NCBI GenBank assembly: GCA_902489375.1
Contig: CABTZP010000031.1
Location: 1-12,456 of the forward strand
DNA: 12,456 nt
Reading direction: 5' to 3'
Source: an uncultured Tissierellia bacterium
Lineage (GTDB): Bacteria > Bacillota > Clostridia > Tissierellales > Peptoniphilaceae
This document shows, one piece after another, positions 1-6,427 of this stretch; the first letter of the stretch is position 1, and each line of letters starts with the position of its first letter. The notes beneath the pieces were generated by a model. The model saw only the letters and a list, made by a program, of their open reading frames with translations, did no database searches and was not told where the DNA came from. Position numbers and translations under genes: made by a program.

Positions 1-1
1 G

Positions 2-1144
2 GCGGCGGATGGGTCGATGCGAGATGGCCTTTCCCTTTTGGATCAGCTTTTAGCTTCCGGAACAAAAAACGTTCGGGAAGAAGAAGTCAAGGCGCTTTTG
101 GGAACCGTGGGCTATGAATCGGTGGCCCGGATGACCCGGATGATCTTTACTGGTGAGCAGAAAGGCGCTTTGGCCTTTTCTGAAGACCTTCTTTTACAGG
201 GCAAGGACCCTCATCTGTTCCTTAAAGAGCTGATTGACTATTTTCGCCTCCTTCTCTTGGTCAAAGCGTTGGGCAAGGATAATGCCAGCCTTCCGGTAGA
301 CGAGGTTCAGAAGAAGGCCATGGAAGAGCTGGCGGACCTTTCTTCAATGGAACGGCTATGCGATTCGTTGGAACTGCTCATTGACGCAGAGCTTTTGATG
401 CGAAAGGCGGACTTTGGCGAAGCAATTTTACAGTCGGCCCTAGTTCGGCTTATGGACCCGGTTTCCCGAAAAAACTGGATTTCCCGGCTGGAGGCGGTCG
501 AAGCGAAGTTATCAAAAGTCCAGGTCCAGGGCCTGGAAAAGGAAGCGGAAAAAGGAAAAACGGCCGAAAGGAGCAAAGTAAAAACAGAGCAAAAGACTCA
601 GACGCTGCGGAAAGAAAACGCGGATCCGCCGAAAGAAAAAGGAAAAAATCCTGCCAGCCAGGCCCTGCAAAAAGAGGATCCGCCGAAAGATCCCCTTCCG
701 AAAATAGATCTGCCCCCTTTGGAAGAAGAGGCCGAAAAAGAAGTGGGAGACTTTTCCGCCTGGTTTTTAGATCAGCGGGCGGAACTTGCCAAGGAAGCGG
801 AGGGACGCGCCATTTTCCCGGCGGCTTTTTTTGAGAAGATCCAGGCGGCGGAGCTCAGAGAAGAAGCCCTTCTTCTTTTCTTTACCAAGGATCAAAAGGG
901 AAGGATGGTTCTTCCCCTGGTTAAGGCCCACGAAGAGGAGCTGAGCCTTTTATTTGAGGAAAAACTCCATAAAAAAGTTCATGTCTGTGCCATGGCCATG
1001 GAGGAGGGTTCGAAAAAAAAGAACCCTTATCCTGCCGGAGGCGGAAAAGATCAGGGGAAGCGTTCAAAAGAGGATGCAAGGACGGATCCGGAAGAAAAAA
1101 TCAGAGAGGTTTTTCCCGCAGAGCTTCTGGACCTTGTGCCTTAG
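2..1144 (+). CDS. dnaX: DNA polymerase III subunit gamma/tau, 3' part (5' end outside window)
   Basis: This is the C-terminal 380 codons of the clamp-loader ATPase subunit that helps load the beta sliding clamp in replication. The reading frame is open from base 2, and the residues just before the first ATG (AADGSMRDGLSLLDQ, bases 2–46) are the conserved sensor-2 region of DnaX. The gene therefore starts upstream, and the ATG at 17 is internal. Counting from base 2, residues up to about 170 fit the alpha-helical oligomerisation domain. Residues about 177–247 are a Lys/Glu/Pro-rich linker holding two exact 15-bp repeats. The rest is the tau C-terminal domain, ending in a normal-looking tail. 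It heads the dnaX–ybaB–recR cluster usual in Firmicutes. The AAA+ core with Walker motifs is missing only because of the window edge. Confidence 0.95.
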   Translation, partial: AADGSMRDGLSLLDQLLASGTKNVREEEVKALLGTVGYESVARMTRMIFTGEQKGALAFSEDLLLQGKDPHLFLKELIDYFRLLLLVKALGKDNASLPVDEVQKKAMEELADLSSMERLCDSLELLIDAELLMRKADFGEAILQSALVRLMDPVSRKNWISRLEAVEAKLSKVQVQGLEKEAEKGKTAERSKVKTEQKTQTLRKENADPPKEKGKNPASQALQKEDPPKDPLPKIDLPPLEEEAEKEVGDFSAWFLDQRAELAKEAEGRAIFPAAFFEKIQAAELREEALLLFFTKDQKGRMVLPLVKAHEEELSLLFEEKLHKKVHVCAMAMEEGSKKKNPYPAGGGKDQGKRSKEDARTDPEEKIREVFPAELLDLVP

Positions 1145-1280
1145 AAAAAATCGCCCGGGCGGGAAATGGCCAAAGGCTAGCAGGATAAGGTAAGATAAGA
1201 GGACAATTTTTAATTAAAAAGGACGTTTTTTCGGGGCGCGAAAGCGCAGCCTGATTAAGCACGTGAAAACAGGAGGAAAC

Positions 1281-1622
1281 ATGGCAAAGCGAAATTTTGG
1301 CGGATATAGCGGCGGGATGAACCGCAATAATATGATGCGGCAGATGCAAAAACTGCAAAAAGAAATGGAAGAAGCCCAGGCTAAGGTGCGGGCGACGGTT
1401 CTGGAAGCTTCGGCCGGCGGCGGCATGGTCAAGGTGACCATGAACGGGGACCGGGAGCTTTTAAGCGTAGAGATCAATCCGGATGCCCTCGATCCTGATG
1501 ATGTGGAAATGCTCCAGGATATGATTATGGTTGCCGTCAATGATGTCCTAAAACAGGCAGGAAGTCTTAACGAAAATGAGATGGGCAAGCTCACCGGCGG
1601 ACTGAGCATTCCTGGCTTATGA
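1281..1622 (+). CDS. ybaB: YbaB/EbfC family nucleoid-associated protein
   Basis: A small DNA-binding protein of 113 residues, the usual family length. The family forms tweezer-like dimers that bind DNA and compact the nucleoid. After a Gly/Asn/Met-rich N-terminus, residues 17–40 are the typical Met/Gln/Glu/Lys-rich helix (MMRQMQKLQKEMEEAQ). The beta segment GGGMVKVTMNG (47–57) and VEINPDAL (63–70) are family hallmarks. An in-frame GTG at 1263 is possible, but an AGGAGG ribosome binding site at 1271–1276 sits 4 bases before the ATG at 1281, which fixes the start. The stop codon overlaps the recR start (ATGA), so the two are probably translationally coupled. The 136-base gap after dnaX holds only short hairpins, for example GCGC-GAAA-GCGC near 1236–1247. 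Confidence 0.95.
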   Translation: MAKRNFGGYSGGMNRNNMMRQMQKLQKEMEEAQAKVRATVLEASAGGGMVKVTMNGDRELLSVEINPDALDPDDVEMLQDMIMVAVNDVLKQAGSLNENEMGKLTGGLSIPGL

Positions 1623-2236
1623 TCAATGAATATCCGGAGACAGTGGAAGAGTTAATTGATCAGTTTCGCAGGCTTCCGACCATCGGAAGAAAGACAGCCC
1701 AAAGGATTGTCCTGAGCCTGATCAGCCGAAATCCCGAAGACCTGGAAACGCTTTCAGACGCGCTTCTTGCCGTCCGGAAAAAAATTCATCCCTGTCCGAT
1801 CTGCGGAAACCTTACGGATCAGGAGATTTGCGAAATTTGTTCGGATCCCCGAAGGGACCCGGCTTTTCTGTGCGTGGTCGAAGATGTGCAAAACCTCTTT
1901 GCCGTCGAGCGGGGAGGAAGCTATCGGGGACGGTATCATGTGTTAAAGGGACTGATCTCGCCGATGAATGATATGGGACCCGGCGAAATCGGAGTCGATC
2001 AGCTCTTGGAGCGCATTAGCAAAAGCAAAAGGGAGGGCGCTCCGGTAAAAGAGGTGATCTTAGCCATTTCACCCACTGTCGAAGGGGAGACGACCATGCT
2101 TTTTTTAGCGGACCTCCTTCACCGGGAAAAGATTGCGGTCTCCCGGATTGCCAGCGGAATTCCCGTCGGAGGGAGCTTGGAATATTATGATGAACTTACC
2201 CTTTCTCGGGCTTTGGAAGATCGGCGCTCGATCTGA
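1619..2236 (+). CDS. recR: Recombination mediator protein RecR
   Basis: RecR works with RecO (and RecF) to load RecA on single-stranded DNA at gaps during recombinational repair. At 205 residues it is close to the usual length of about 200. Visible in order: the helix-hairpin-helix LPTIGRKTAQR (19–29); a four-cysteine zinc finger (C59, C62, C71, C74); the Toprim acidic motif VVEDV (86–90); the RYHVLKG segment (105–111); and the C-terminal SGIPVGGSLEYYDELTL block (179–195), which is diagnostic of RecR. The ATG overlaps the ybaB stop by four bases. No good terminator follows on this strand; the hairpin at 2321–2346 has its T-run on the other strand. Confidence 0.97.
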   Translation: MINEYPETVEELIDQFRRLPTIGRKTAQRIVLSLISRNPEDLETLSDALLAVRKKIHPCPICGNLTDQEICEICSDPRRDPAFLCVVEDVQNLFAVERGGSYRGRYHVLKGLISPMNDMGPGEIGVDQLLERISKSKREGAPVKEVILAISPTVEGETTMLFLADLLHREKIAVSRIASGIPVGGSLEYYDELTLSRALEDRRSI

Positions 2237-2310
2237 GAAAGAAGATAGCCTGTGCAAGATCTTTGAAATGTCCGTGAAATAGCAAATAAAAAGTTAAGAT
2301 TATGCTCAGG

Positions 2311-2346
2311 TAAAGAAAAACCGCTTGAAACAGGCGTTTCAAGCGG
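2311..2346 (-). terminator. Intrinsic terminator of the tRNA-Val gene
   Basis: A perfect 10-bp inverted repeat (CCGCTTGAAA / TTTCAAGCGG, loop of six bases) lies 7 bases beyond the tRNA 3' end in the direction of tRNA transcription. On the minus strand it is followed by TTTTTCTTTA, as expected for Rho-independent termination. On the plus strand the hairpin is followed by TAAAAATGG, so it is not expected to stop recR transcription efficiently. Confidence 0.85.
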
Positions 2347-2352
2347 TAAAAA

Positions 2353-2426
2353 TGGACCACACTGGAATCGAACCAGCGACCTCCACGATGTCAACGTGGC
2401 GCTCTAACCAACTGGGCTAATGGTCC
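2353..2426 (-). tRNA. tRNA-Val (anticodon GAC)
   Basis: The minus strand folds into a complete 74-nt cloverleaf. The acceptor arms GGACCAT and GTGGTCC pair with one T·G wobble, and A is the discriminator base. The D-arm contains AGTTGGTTA. The anticodon stem CCACG/CGTGG closes the loop TTGACAT, giving anticodon GAC (valine GUC/GUU codons). The T-stem GCTGG/CCAGT carries loop TTCGATT. The D-stem GCCC/GAGC has one C·A mismatch. The 3' CCA is not encoded, as A73 is followed by TTTTT, so it must be added by the CCA-adding enzyme. The gene stands alone on the strand opposite its neighbours, with its own promoter and terminator. Confidence 0.95.
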
Positions 2427-2436
2427 ATGCCTGATG

Positions 2437-2465
2437 ATTATAGCAAGAGATGTTCTTAAATGCAA
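2437..2465 (-). promoter_or_regulatory. Promoter of tRNA-Val
   Basis: Read on the minus strand: TTGCAT (-35, complement of 2460–2465), a 17-base spacer, then a perfect TATAAT (-10, complement of 2437–2442) preceded by an extended -10 TGC. The -10 box ends 10 bases before the tRNA 5' end, so transcription should start almost at the mature tRNA. Confidence 0.85.
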
Positions 2466-2581
2466 ATTCTTTTTTCCTTTTTAGTATAAAAGGAAAGATG
2501 AGAACCGATTTTTGATCGGGAAAAGAAAAGGGAAAAACAAAAAGAATCCGGCAAGGATAAACAGGTTTATAAGGAGACGGG

Positions 2582-3784
2582 ATGAAAACATGGAGATGGG
2601 GCTTGGGGCTTTTTCTGTTGGCGCTGACGCTGACGGCCTGCGCGGGTCCGGGAGAAGAGAAAACGTCCTCAATGGAGCCTTCTTCGGAGGAAATTTCTGC
2701 CGAAAACGAGGGGCAGAAGACGGAAATGATCGGAAAAAAGATTGACGAAATTAAAAATGAGCCGGTAGAAGGCCAGGGTCAGTGGGTTCAGGCGAAAGAC
2801 GGGACCAAACTGCTAAAAGAATCCGCGACTTTTTATGATACCTTCGATACCATCATTTCGGTCACTTATTATACCAAGGATCAGGAGGAATTCGACCGTT
2901 ACCTAAAGATGACCCATGAGGAGTATCAAAGGCTCCACCGACTCTTTGATACCTTCCATAACGACGAGGGAAAGATCAACGCCAAAACGATCAACGATCA
3001 GGTGGGAGGATTCCCCGTGAAGGTGCCGGAGGAGCTTTTTGATCTGGTCTGCTTCTCCCTTCATCATTACGAAGAGCTTTCAGAAAAGGTCAATATTGGC
3101 ATCGGTCGGGCGGTGGCCCTGTGGAACCAGGGCCGGGAAGAGAAGAAGGTGCCTGACCCAGAGCAGCTAAAAGAAATTGCAAAGCATACGGATCCTTCAA
3201 AGATTCTTTTGGATGAAAAAGAGAGAACCGTTTTGATCCAGGATCCGGAAATGGCCTTAGATTTAGGCGCTGTTGGCAAGGGCTACGCAACAGAACTTGT
3301 GGCAAAAAAGCTGGAAGCCGAGGGCCTTTCGCACGGATTAATCAGCGCCGGGGGAAACGTGCGAACCATAGGGGGACCCATCGACGGAAGAGAAGAATGG
3401 ACGGTCGGCATTGCCCATCCCCGGGCGAAAGACGATTCGGCCATAGCCTGTACGGTTAAGGTGGGGCCGGGGATGTCCGTCGTCACATCGGGTGATTATC
3501 AGCGCTATTTTATCGTTGATGGGATACGCTATCATCACATTTTAAATTCCAAGACCCTTCATCCGGAAACGATTTTTCCTTCGGTCACGGTAATCACAAA
3601 AGATTCGGGCCTTGCGGACCTTCTCTCTACGGCATTTTTTCTTTCGACAAAGGAAGAGGCGAAAGAAATTCGCAAGCGGTTTTCTGATGAGAAAATAGAA
3701 TTAATCTGGGTGGATGAAGACGGAAAGGTTTCCGCAACTTCGGGGATTGAAAATAAGGTTCAGCCTTTTACCGAAACCGAATAA
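2582..3784 (+). CDS. apbE: ApbE-family FAD:protein FMN transferase, lipoprotein
   Basis: The family transfers FMN from FAD to a threonine of target flavoproteins (such as Rnf/Nqr subunits or extracellular electron-transfer proteins) outside the cytoplasmic membrane, using Mg2+. The 400 residues start with a lipoprotein signal: Arg/Lys, a hydrophobic stretch, and lipobox LTAC with C20 as the lipidated cysteine. An acidic linker follows. Family motifs are DLGAVGKGYATE (227–238), SAGGNVRTIGG (255–265), TSGDYQRYF (302–310) and YHHILN (317–322). The metal-binding D346 and T350 sit in ADLLSTAFF. The common HHI(L/I)DPxTG is here HHILNSKTLHP, a small deviation. The ATG is supported by AAGGAGA eight bases upstream. 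Unlike many apbE genes, it has no visible flavoprotein or Rnf partner beside it. Confidence 0.93.
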   Translation: MKTWRWGLGLFLLALTLTACAGPGEEKTSSMEPSSEEISAENEGQKTEMIGKKIDEIKNEPVEGQGQWVQAKDGTKLLKESATFYDTFDTIISVTYYTKDQEEFDRYLKMTHEEYQRLHRLFDTFHNDEGKINAKTINDQVGGFPVKVPEELFDLVCFSLHHYEELSEKVNIGIGRAVALWNQGREEKKVPDPEQLKEIAKHTDPSKILLDEKERTVLIQDPEMALDLGAVGKGYATELVAKKLEAEGLSHGLISAGGNVRTIGGPIDGREEWTVGIAHPRAKDDSAIACTVKVGPGMSVVTSGDYQRYFIVDGIRYHHILNSKTLHPETIFPSVTVITKDSGLADLLSTAFFLSTKEEAKEIRKRFSDEKIELIWVDEDGKVSATSGIENKVQPFTETE

Positions 3785-3854
3785 GCGCAAGAAAAAATGG
3801 GAGCCGCCTGAAAAACTTCACTATTTTTGCCAAGGGTAAGAAAAAAATTGCCTC

Positions 3855-3991
3855 TGCCCAAAACCTCATCCTCACCGGGAGCAGGTAGCCCGCATGGGCT
3901 ACCATAGACAAGGAAGACAAGGATTTTGGTTGGTTCTCGTCAAGGGAAAATGCACTCGCTTCGCGTGCCCTTGACAGGATAGGGGTGGGCA
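3855..3991. other. Structured intergenic element, three-way junction (RNA or DNA repeat of unknown family)
   Basis: This lies within the gene-free stretch after apbE (3785–4039). A closing helix pairs TGCCCA (3855–3860) with TGGGCA (3986–3991), then CCTCATCCT (3864–3872) with AGGATAGGG (3976–3984; 8 of 9 pairs, one a wobble). It encloses two hairpins. One has a perfect 8-bp stem with a 4-base loop (3884–3903). The other has arms GTCAAGGG and CCCTTGAC (3939–3975, with an inner CAC/GTG stem) and directly abuts the closing helix. Between them is an exact tandem 9-mer, AGACAAGGA twice (3906–3923). No poly-T tail follows on the plus strand, so it is not a simple terminator. I do not recognise the family. 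It may be an intergenic repeat, part of the adjacent IS element, or a non-coding RNA; strand is undecided. Confidence 0.55.
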
Positions 3992-4130
3992 TTGCTAATG
4001 AAATCGTCATGGAGAGTATGCTTTTCCTTTACGCATAATTCAGTCTTTGGAATGAGTACCGTAGACCAATGTCATCTTACACCGTAAGCTCCACTTGCCT
4101 TGTTGTATCAGGAACTCTTTTGCCGGTACG

Positions 4131-4810
4131 CTAAAGTGGCGGTTTAGTTTTCAATGTATTGTTTAAGATAGTTATGGCGTCTTCCATTCGGCAAATCCCT
4201 TGTCGTTTAAAGTCCTTGGGCAAATAGTCCTGAAGAATACTCCAGAGACGCTCAATCCGTCCCATGGCTTGGGGTGAGTGGGAAAAGATGGTGTGTATGC
4301 CCATCTGCCGTAATCAGCGAACAAAGTCAGTCTCATGGAAACGAATGCCAAGAAGAAGTTCTTCATAGCTGGGCATAGCCTCTTTCTTGCTGGACCCAAA
4401 AACCGTGCGTTTGTCGGTGTATAAGTGGACAGGAAGATGGCCCTTTCGATTCATGAAAAGTAGACATTGGCGGTGGCTCTCAAAGGTTTCCAGGGAAGCC
4501 AATAGAGGGCAAGAATTTTTCCTGTCGCATCATCAATGGCTTCGTGCAAATGGAATGATTCACCCGTATTGAGCCTATCGAAGGGCGAGACATCTGTTTG
4601 GGCAAGCTCGCCTTCAATAGATCTCCGCTCCCTGGAGGGATGGCGCCTAGCTTTTCGGTGTTTCCGTGGGGAAAGTCGCCGGTGTTCTTGGGTCATTCGA
4701 CGAACACTGAGTTGTAGCACTTTTTCTGCTTCACGGTTGGAGTAGCCTCTTGAGGGAAGAGCTTCAAGGACATGGGTTTCTTGGAGTTGTCGTTGAGTTA
4801 ATGTCATCAT
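4131..4810 (-). pseudogene. Transposase pseudogene, ISNCY/IS1202-like DDE family
   Basis: Pieces of one DDE transposase appear in order on the minus strand. From the ATG at 4810 comes a helix-turn-helix start (TQRQLQETHVLEAL…YSNREAEKVLQLSVR), then SPRKHRKARRHPSRER and the first catalytic Asp in GELAQTDVSPF (codon 73). Next is FHLHEAIDDATGKILALYWLP. At about 4490 the frame shifts. The second Asp then appears in LPVHLYTDKRTVF, followed by HETDFVR and an in-frame TGA at 4314–4316. The same frame resumes with IFSHSPQAMGRIERLW (third catalytic residue, E) and LPKDFKRQGI, and ends at a TAG at 4131–4133. Another frame then gives FSVPAKE and may run to 4040. Relative to full-length relatives as I know them, several tens of residues are missing between the HTH and the SPRKHRK block. 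The gene cannot make an active enzyme. Confidence 0.85.
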
Positions 4811-4842
4811 ACCTTTCTTGTATTACAGGAAGGGGATGACAT
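4801..4842. repeat. Inverted repeat over the transposase start and ribosome binding site
   Basis: ATGTCATC (4801–4808) is complementary to GATGACAT (4835–4842). Inside, CCTTTC (4812–4817) pairs with GAAGGG (4829–4834, one wobble). The resulting stem of about 14 bp covers the transposase start codon and its AAAGG ribosome binding site on the minus strand. In an intact element it could hide the start site in read-through transcripts. That role is inferred from position only. Confidence 0.55.
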
Positions 4843-4903
4843 TTTCCCTGAAAGCTATATCTACGACATTATTGCTGACTGATAACAAAATCAACAATAA
4901 CAA

Positions 4904-4932
4904 TTGACAAATTATTATATTTATGATAGAAA
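4904..4932 (+). promoter_or_regulatory. Promoter of the peptide cluster
   Basis: A perfect -35 TTGACA (4904–4909) is followed by a 17-base spacer and a weak -10 TAGAAA (4927–4932). An extended -10 TGA directly precedes the -10 box. It lies 24 bases before the precursor start codon, leaving room for the strong ribosome binding site. The surrounding DNA is very AT-rich. No clear operator palindrome was seen. Confidence 0.6.
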
Positions 4933-4955
4933 GACTAAGTAAGGAGGTGGTATCA

Positions 4956-5069
4956 ATGGATTATGTCGAACCTGAGATAAAGCTAATTACAGAAGATAGA
5001 GAAGAAAATATTGATCAAGTTAAAGAAAATGAACTAGTGAGATTTAAATGTGATCCGCCTTGTGCATGA
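4956..5069 (+). CDS. RiPP precursor peptide, 37 aa, CX3C core
   Basis: A short ORF with one of the strongest ribosome binding sites in the window: AAGGAGGTGG (4941–4950), five bases before the ATG. The peptide starts MDYVEPEIKLITED. It continues with an acidic and polar, cysteine-free stretch of about 17 residues. It ends in VRFKCDPPCA, so the only two cysteines are C32 and C36, spaced CX3C around Asp-Pro-Pro at the very C-terminus. An acidic leader with a short Cys core, placed directly before a radical SAM/SPASM gene with a PqqD-like domain and an ABC transporter, is the pattern of ribosomally made, post-translationally modified peptides. The Y-x-E-P-E-I-x-L-I stretch is a plausible leader recognition site. 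No Gly-Gly cleavage motif is visible. The modification is unknown: a Cys thioether to a neighbouring residue is likely by family logic but not shown. I do not recognise a named precursor family. Confidence 0.8.
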   Translation: MDYVEPEIKLITEDREENIDQVKENELVRFKCDPPCA

Positions 5070-5074
5070 TGGAT

Positions 5075-5112
5075 AAAAAGCTGAGGGACTTATTGTTATC
5101 CTCAGCTTTTTT
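5075..5112 (+). terminator. Intrinsic terminator/attenuator between precursor and maturase
   Basis: A perfect 12-bp stem (AAAAAGCTGAGG / CCTCAGCTTTTT) with a 13-base loop ends in a run of six T. It begins five bases after the precursor stop codon and ends 22 bases before the maturase start, with no obvious second promoter between. Partial read-through would give much precursor and little enzyme, an arrangement common in RiPP operons. Confidence 0.9.
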
Positions 5113-5134
5113 GTCTCTCACCCCTAAATAATCA

Positions 5135-6427
5135 ATGAAAGAAGTTATCGAGAATAGAAAAATGAAATATTCGAAAATACCGGATGTCGTTAATTTAGAA
5201 TTGACGCACAACTGTAATGCTAATTGTAAGTTTTGTACCATTCGCAATGATACATCGGAAACGTTTGTCCCGTTAAATCAAATTTTAAAAATATTAGATA
5301 TATTGAGCAGTAAGCAAGTTCTTAGAGTAAATCTTTTTGGAGGAGAACCATTTATTTATCCTTGGATTACTGATGTTATTCAGTATGCACATGCTCAAGG
5401 TTTTTATGTTTCGGCAGTAAGTAATGGAATCGCTTTTAATGAAGAGCTTATTAAATCGATACAAGGTTCTATAGATGGTATTGGAATTTCATTACATGGA
5501 ATAGGTGGAGATCAAAACAAAATAATGGGAGTTTCGTGCTATGACACAGTGCTAAATTCCCTTAAGTTACTTAACAAATATCATATAATGACAGGTCTTA
5601 ACATTACGGTTACAAAAGAAAACTATAATAAAATTCAATTTATAGTAGAGGAAGTTACTAAACATTGTGAAATAAGTGGTGTGGCGTTAAATCGATATAT
5701 TAGCAATAGCAATACTGAAAAAGCTGAAGAATTAGGAGTGACGCCCGCAATGCTGGAGTCAACTTTAGTGCAGTTAAAATATTTGTCAGATAAGTATAAA
5801 AATCTTAGTTGTAATTACGCAATTCACTTTCCATTTTGTATTATTAAAAACAAGGAATTAAGAAAGTTTATTGGCGTGGGTTGTGGTTTTGGACAAAATT
5901 ATTGTGCCATCGATTATAGTGGAAATATGAAAATGTGTTCGTATAAAGATCATATAATTGGAAATATATTTATTCATGACATGTCAGAATTATGGGAAAA
6001 TAGCAAAGAATTAAAGAGGTATCGCACAGGATGCTGGATGTCAAAGGAATGCGATCATTGTAGGTATGATTATTGTAAAGGAGGTTGTAAAATCTCTGGT
6101 GGAAGTACCTATGGGATGGATCCTTTATTTCAGAATAGTATTTGGCATACTAGATGGATTAGCACCTTTGACAGAAAAGTGCGAAAAGAAAGCAATGATA
6201 AATTTGTATTGATGAATCCCTTTGGTTCAATCATTGCACTGAATCATACGGCATTAGAAATATATAAGCTTTGTGACGGAAAAAATGATATTTCAACAAT
6301 AGCCCATTTTATTTCTAAAAAATATGACCAAAATTATTGTAGAGTAAAGAGTGATGTATGGAAATGCATAGAAGGTTTAGAAAAAAGTTATCTCATTAAG
6401 GACATTGGTTTTAATGTTAGAAATTAA
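5135..6427 (+). CDS. Radical SAM/SPASM peptide maturase with C-terminal PqqD-like domain
   Basis: This probably installs a radical-based crosslink or other change in the 37-residue precursor encoded just upstream. The 430 residues hold three parts. The radical SAM core (about 15–230) has the 4Fe-4S motif CX3CX2C (C27, C31, C34), FGGEPF (68–73) and SNG (96–98). A SPASM-type auxiliary cluster region (about 250–320) has C250, C257, GX4C ending at C268, C300, then C306, C309, C314 and C318; the spacing CX2CX4CX3C differs by one residue from the usual CX2CX5CX3C. A C-terminal domain (about 355–425) reads like PqqD (GSIIALNHTALEIYKLCDG … V..CIEGLEKSYLI), a leader-binding RRE domain. The ATG at 5135 has no clear ribosome binding site, and the ATG at 5162 (residue 10) is an alternative. 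AT-rich codon use sets it apart from the chromosomal genes. The 3' end overlaps the next gene. Confidence 0.9.
   Translation: MKEVIENRKMKYSKIPDVVNLELTHNCNANCKFCTIRNDTSETFVPLNQILKILDILSSKQVLRVNLFGGEPFIYPWITDVIQYAHAQGFYVSAVSNGIAFNEELIKSIQGSIDGIGISLHGIGGDQNKIMGVSCYDTVLNSLKLLNKYHIMTGLNITVTKENYNKIQFIVEEVTKHCEISGVALNRYISNSNTEKAEELGVTPAMLESTLVQLKYLSDKYKNLSCNYAIHFPFCIIKNKELRKFIGVGCGFGQNYCAIDYSGNMKMCSYKDHIIGNIFIHDMSELWENSKELKRYRTGCWMSKECDHCRYDYCKGGCKISGGSTYGMDPLFQNSIWHTRWISTFDRKVRKESNDKFVLMNPFGSIIALNHTALEIYKLCDGKNDISTIAHFISKKYDQNYCRVKSDVWKCIEGLEKSYLIKDIGFNVRN

Larger units (their letters stand above)
4040..4880 (-). mobile_element. Decayed insertion sequence, ISNCY/IS1202-like; ends uncertain
   Basis: The core is the broken transposase at 4131–4810. 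Past its start codon the sequence has two related blocks, GACATTTTCCCTGA (4839–4852) and GACATTATTGCTGA (4865–4878). I take these as the terminal region of the element. The left end cannot be set. The reading of a possible C-terminal remnant runs to a stop at 4040–4042, and the stretch to 3785 may also belong to it. No clean terminal inverted repeat or target duplication could be identified. The element is inactive and marks the boundary between the apbE region and the AT-rich peptide cluster. Confidence 0.6.

Noticed and set aside
2353..2426. tRNA-Val as the integration site of the island
   Set aside because: The island starts more than 1.3 kb away, with apbE between, and no duplicated tRNA 3' end was seen near the island edges.
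2504..2518. CCGAT/ATCGG hairpin before apbE as terminator
   Set aside because: The stem is only 5 bp and no T-run follows on either strand.
2512..2745. Plus-strand 77-codon ORF overlapping the apbE start
   Set aside because: It lies in another frame, starts before the real ribosome binding site, and its translation is a frame-shifted copy of the lipoprotein signal region.
3768..4010. Minus-strand 80-codon ORF
   Set aside because: It coincides with the structured element and apbE tail, shows no recognisable protein motif, and its hydrophobic residues come from the T/C-rich antisense strand.
4172..4399. Minus-strand 75-codon ORF as a gene
   Set aside because: It is an off-frame reading of the transposase remnant; the frame with SPQAMGRIERLW carries the homology.
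5044..5247. Minus-strand 67-codon ORF across the terminator and maturase start
   Set aside because: It overlaps the precursor end, the terminator and the radical SAM gene, has no ribosome binding site and a composition expected of an antisense shadow.
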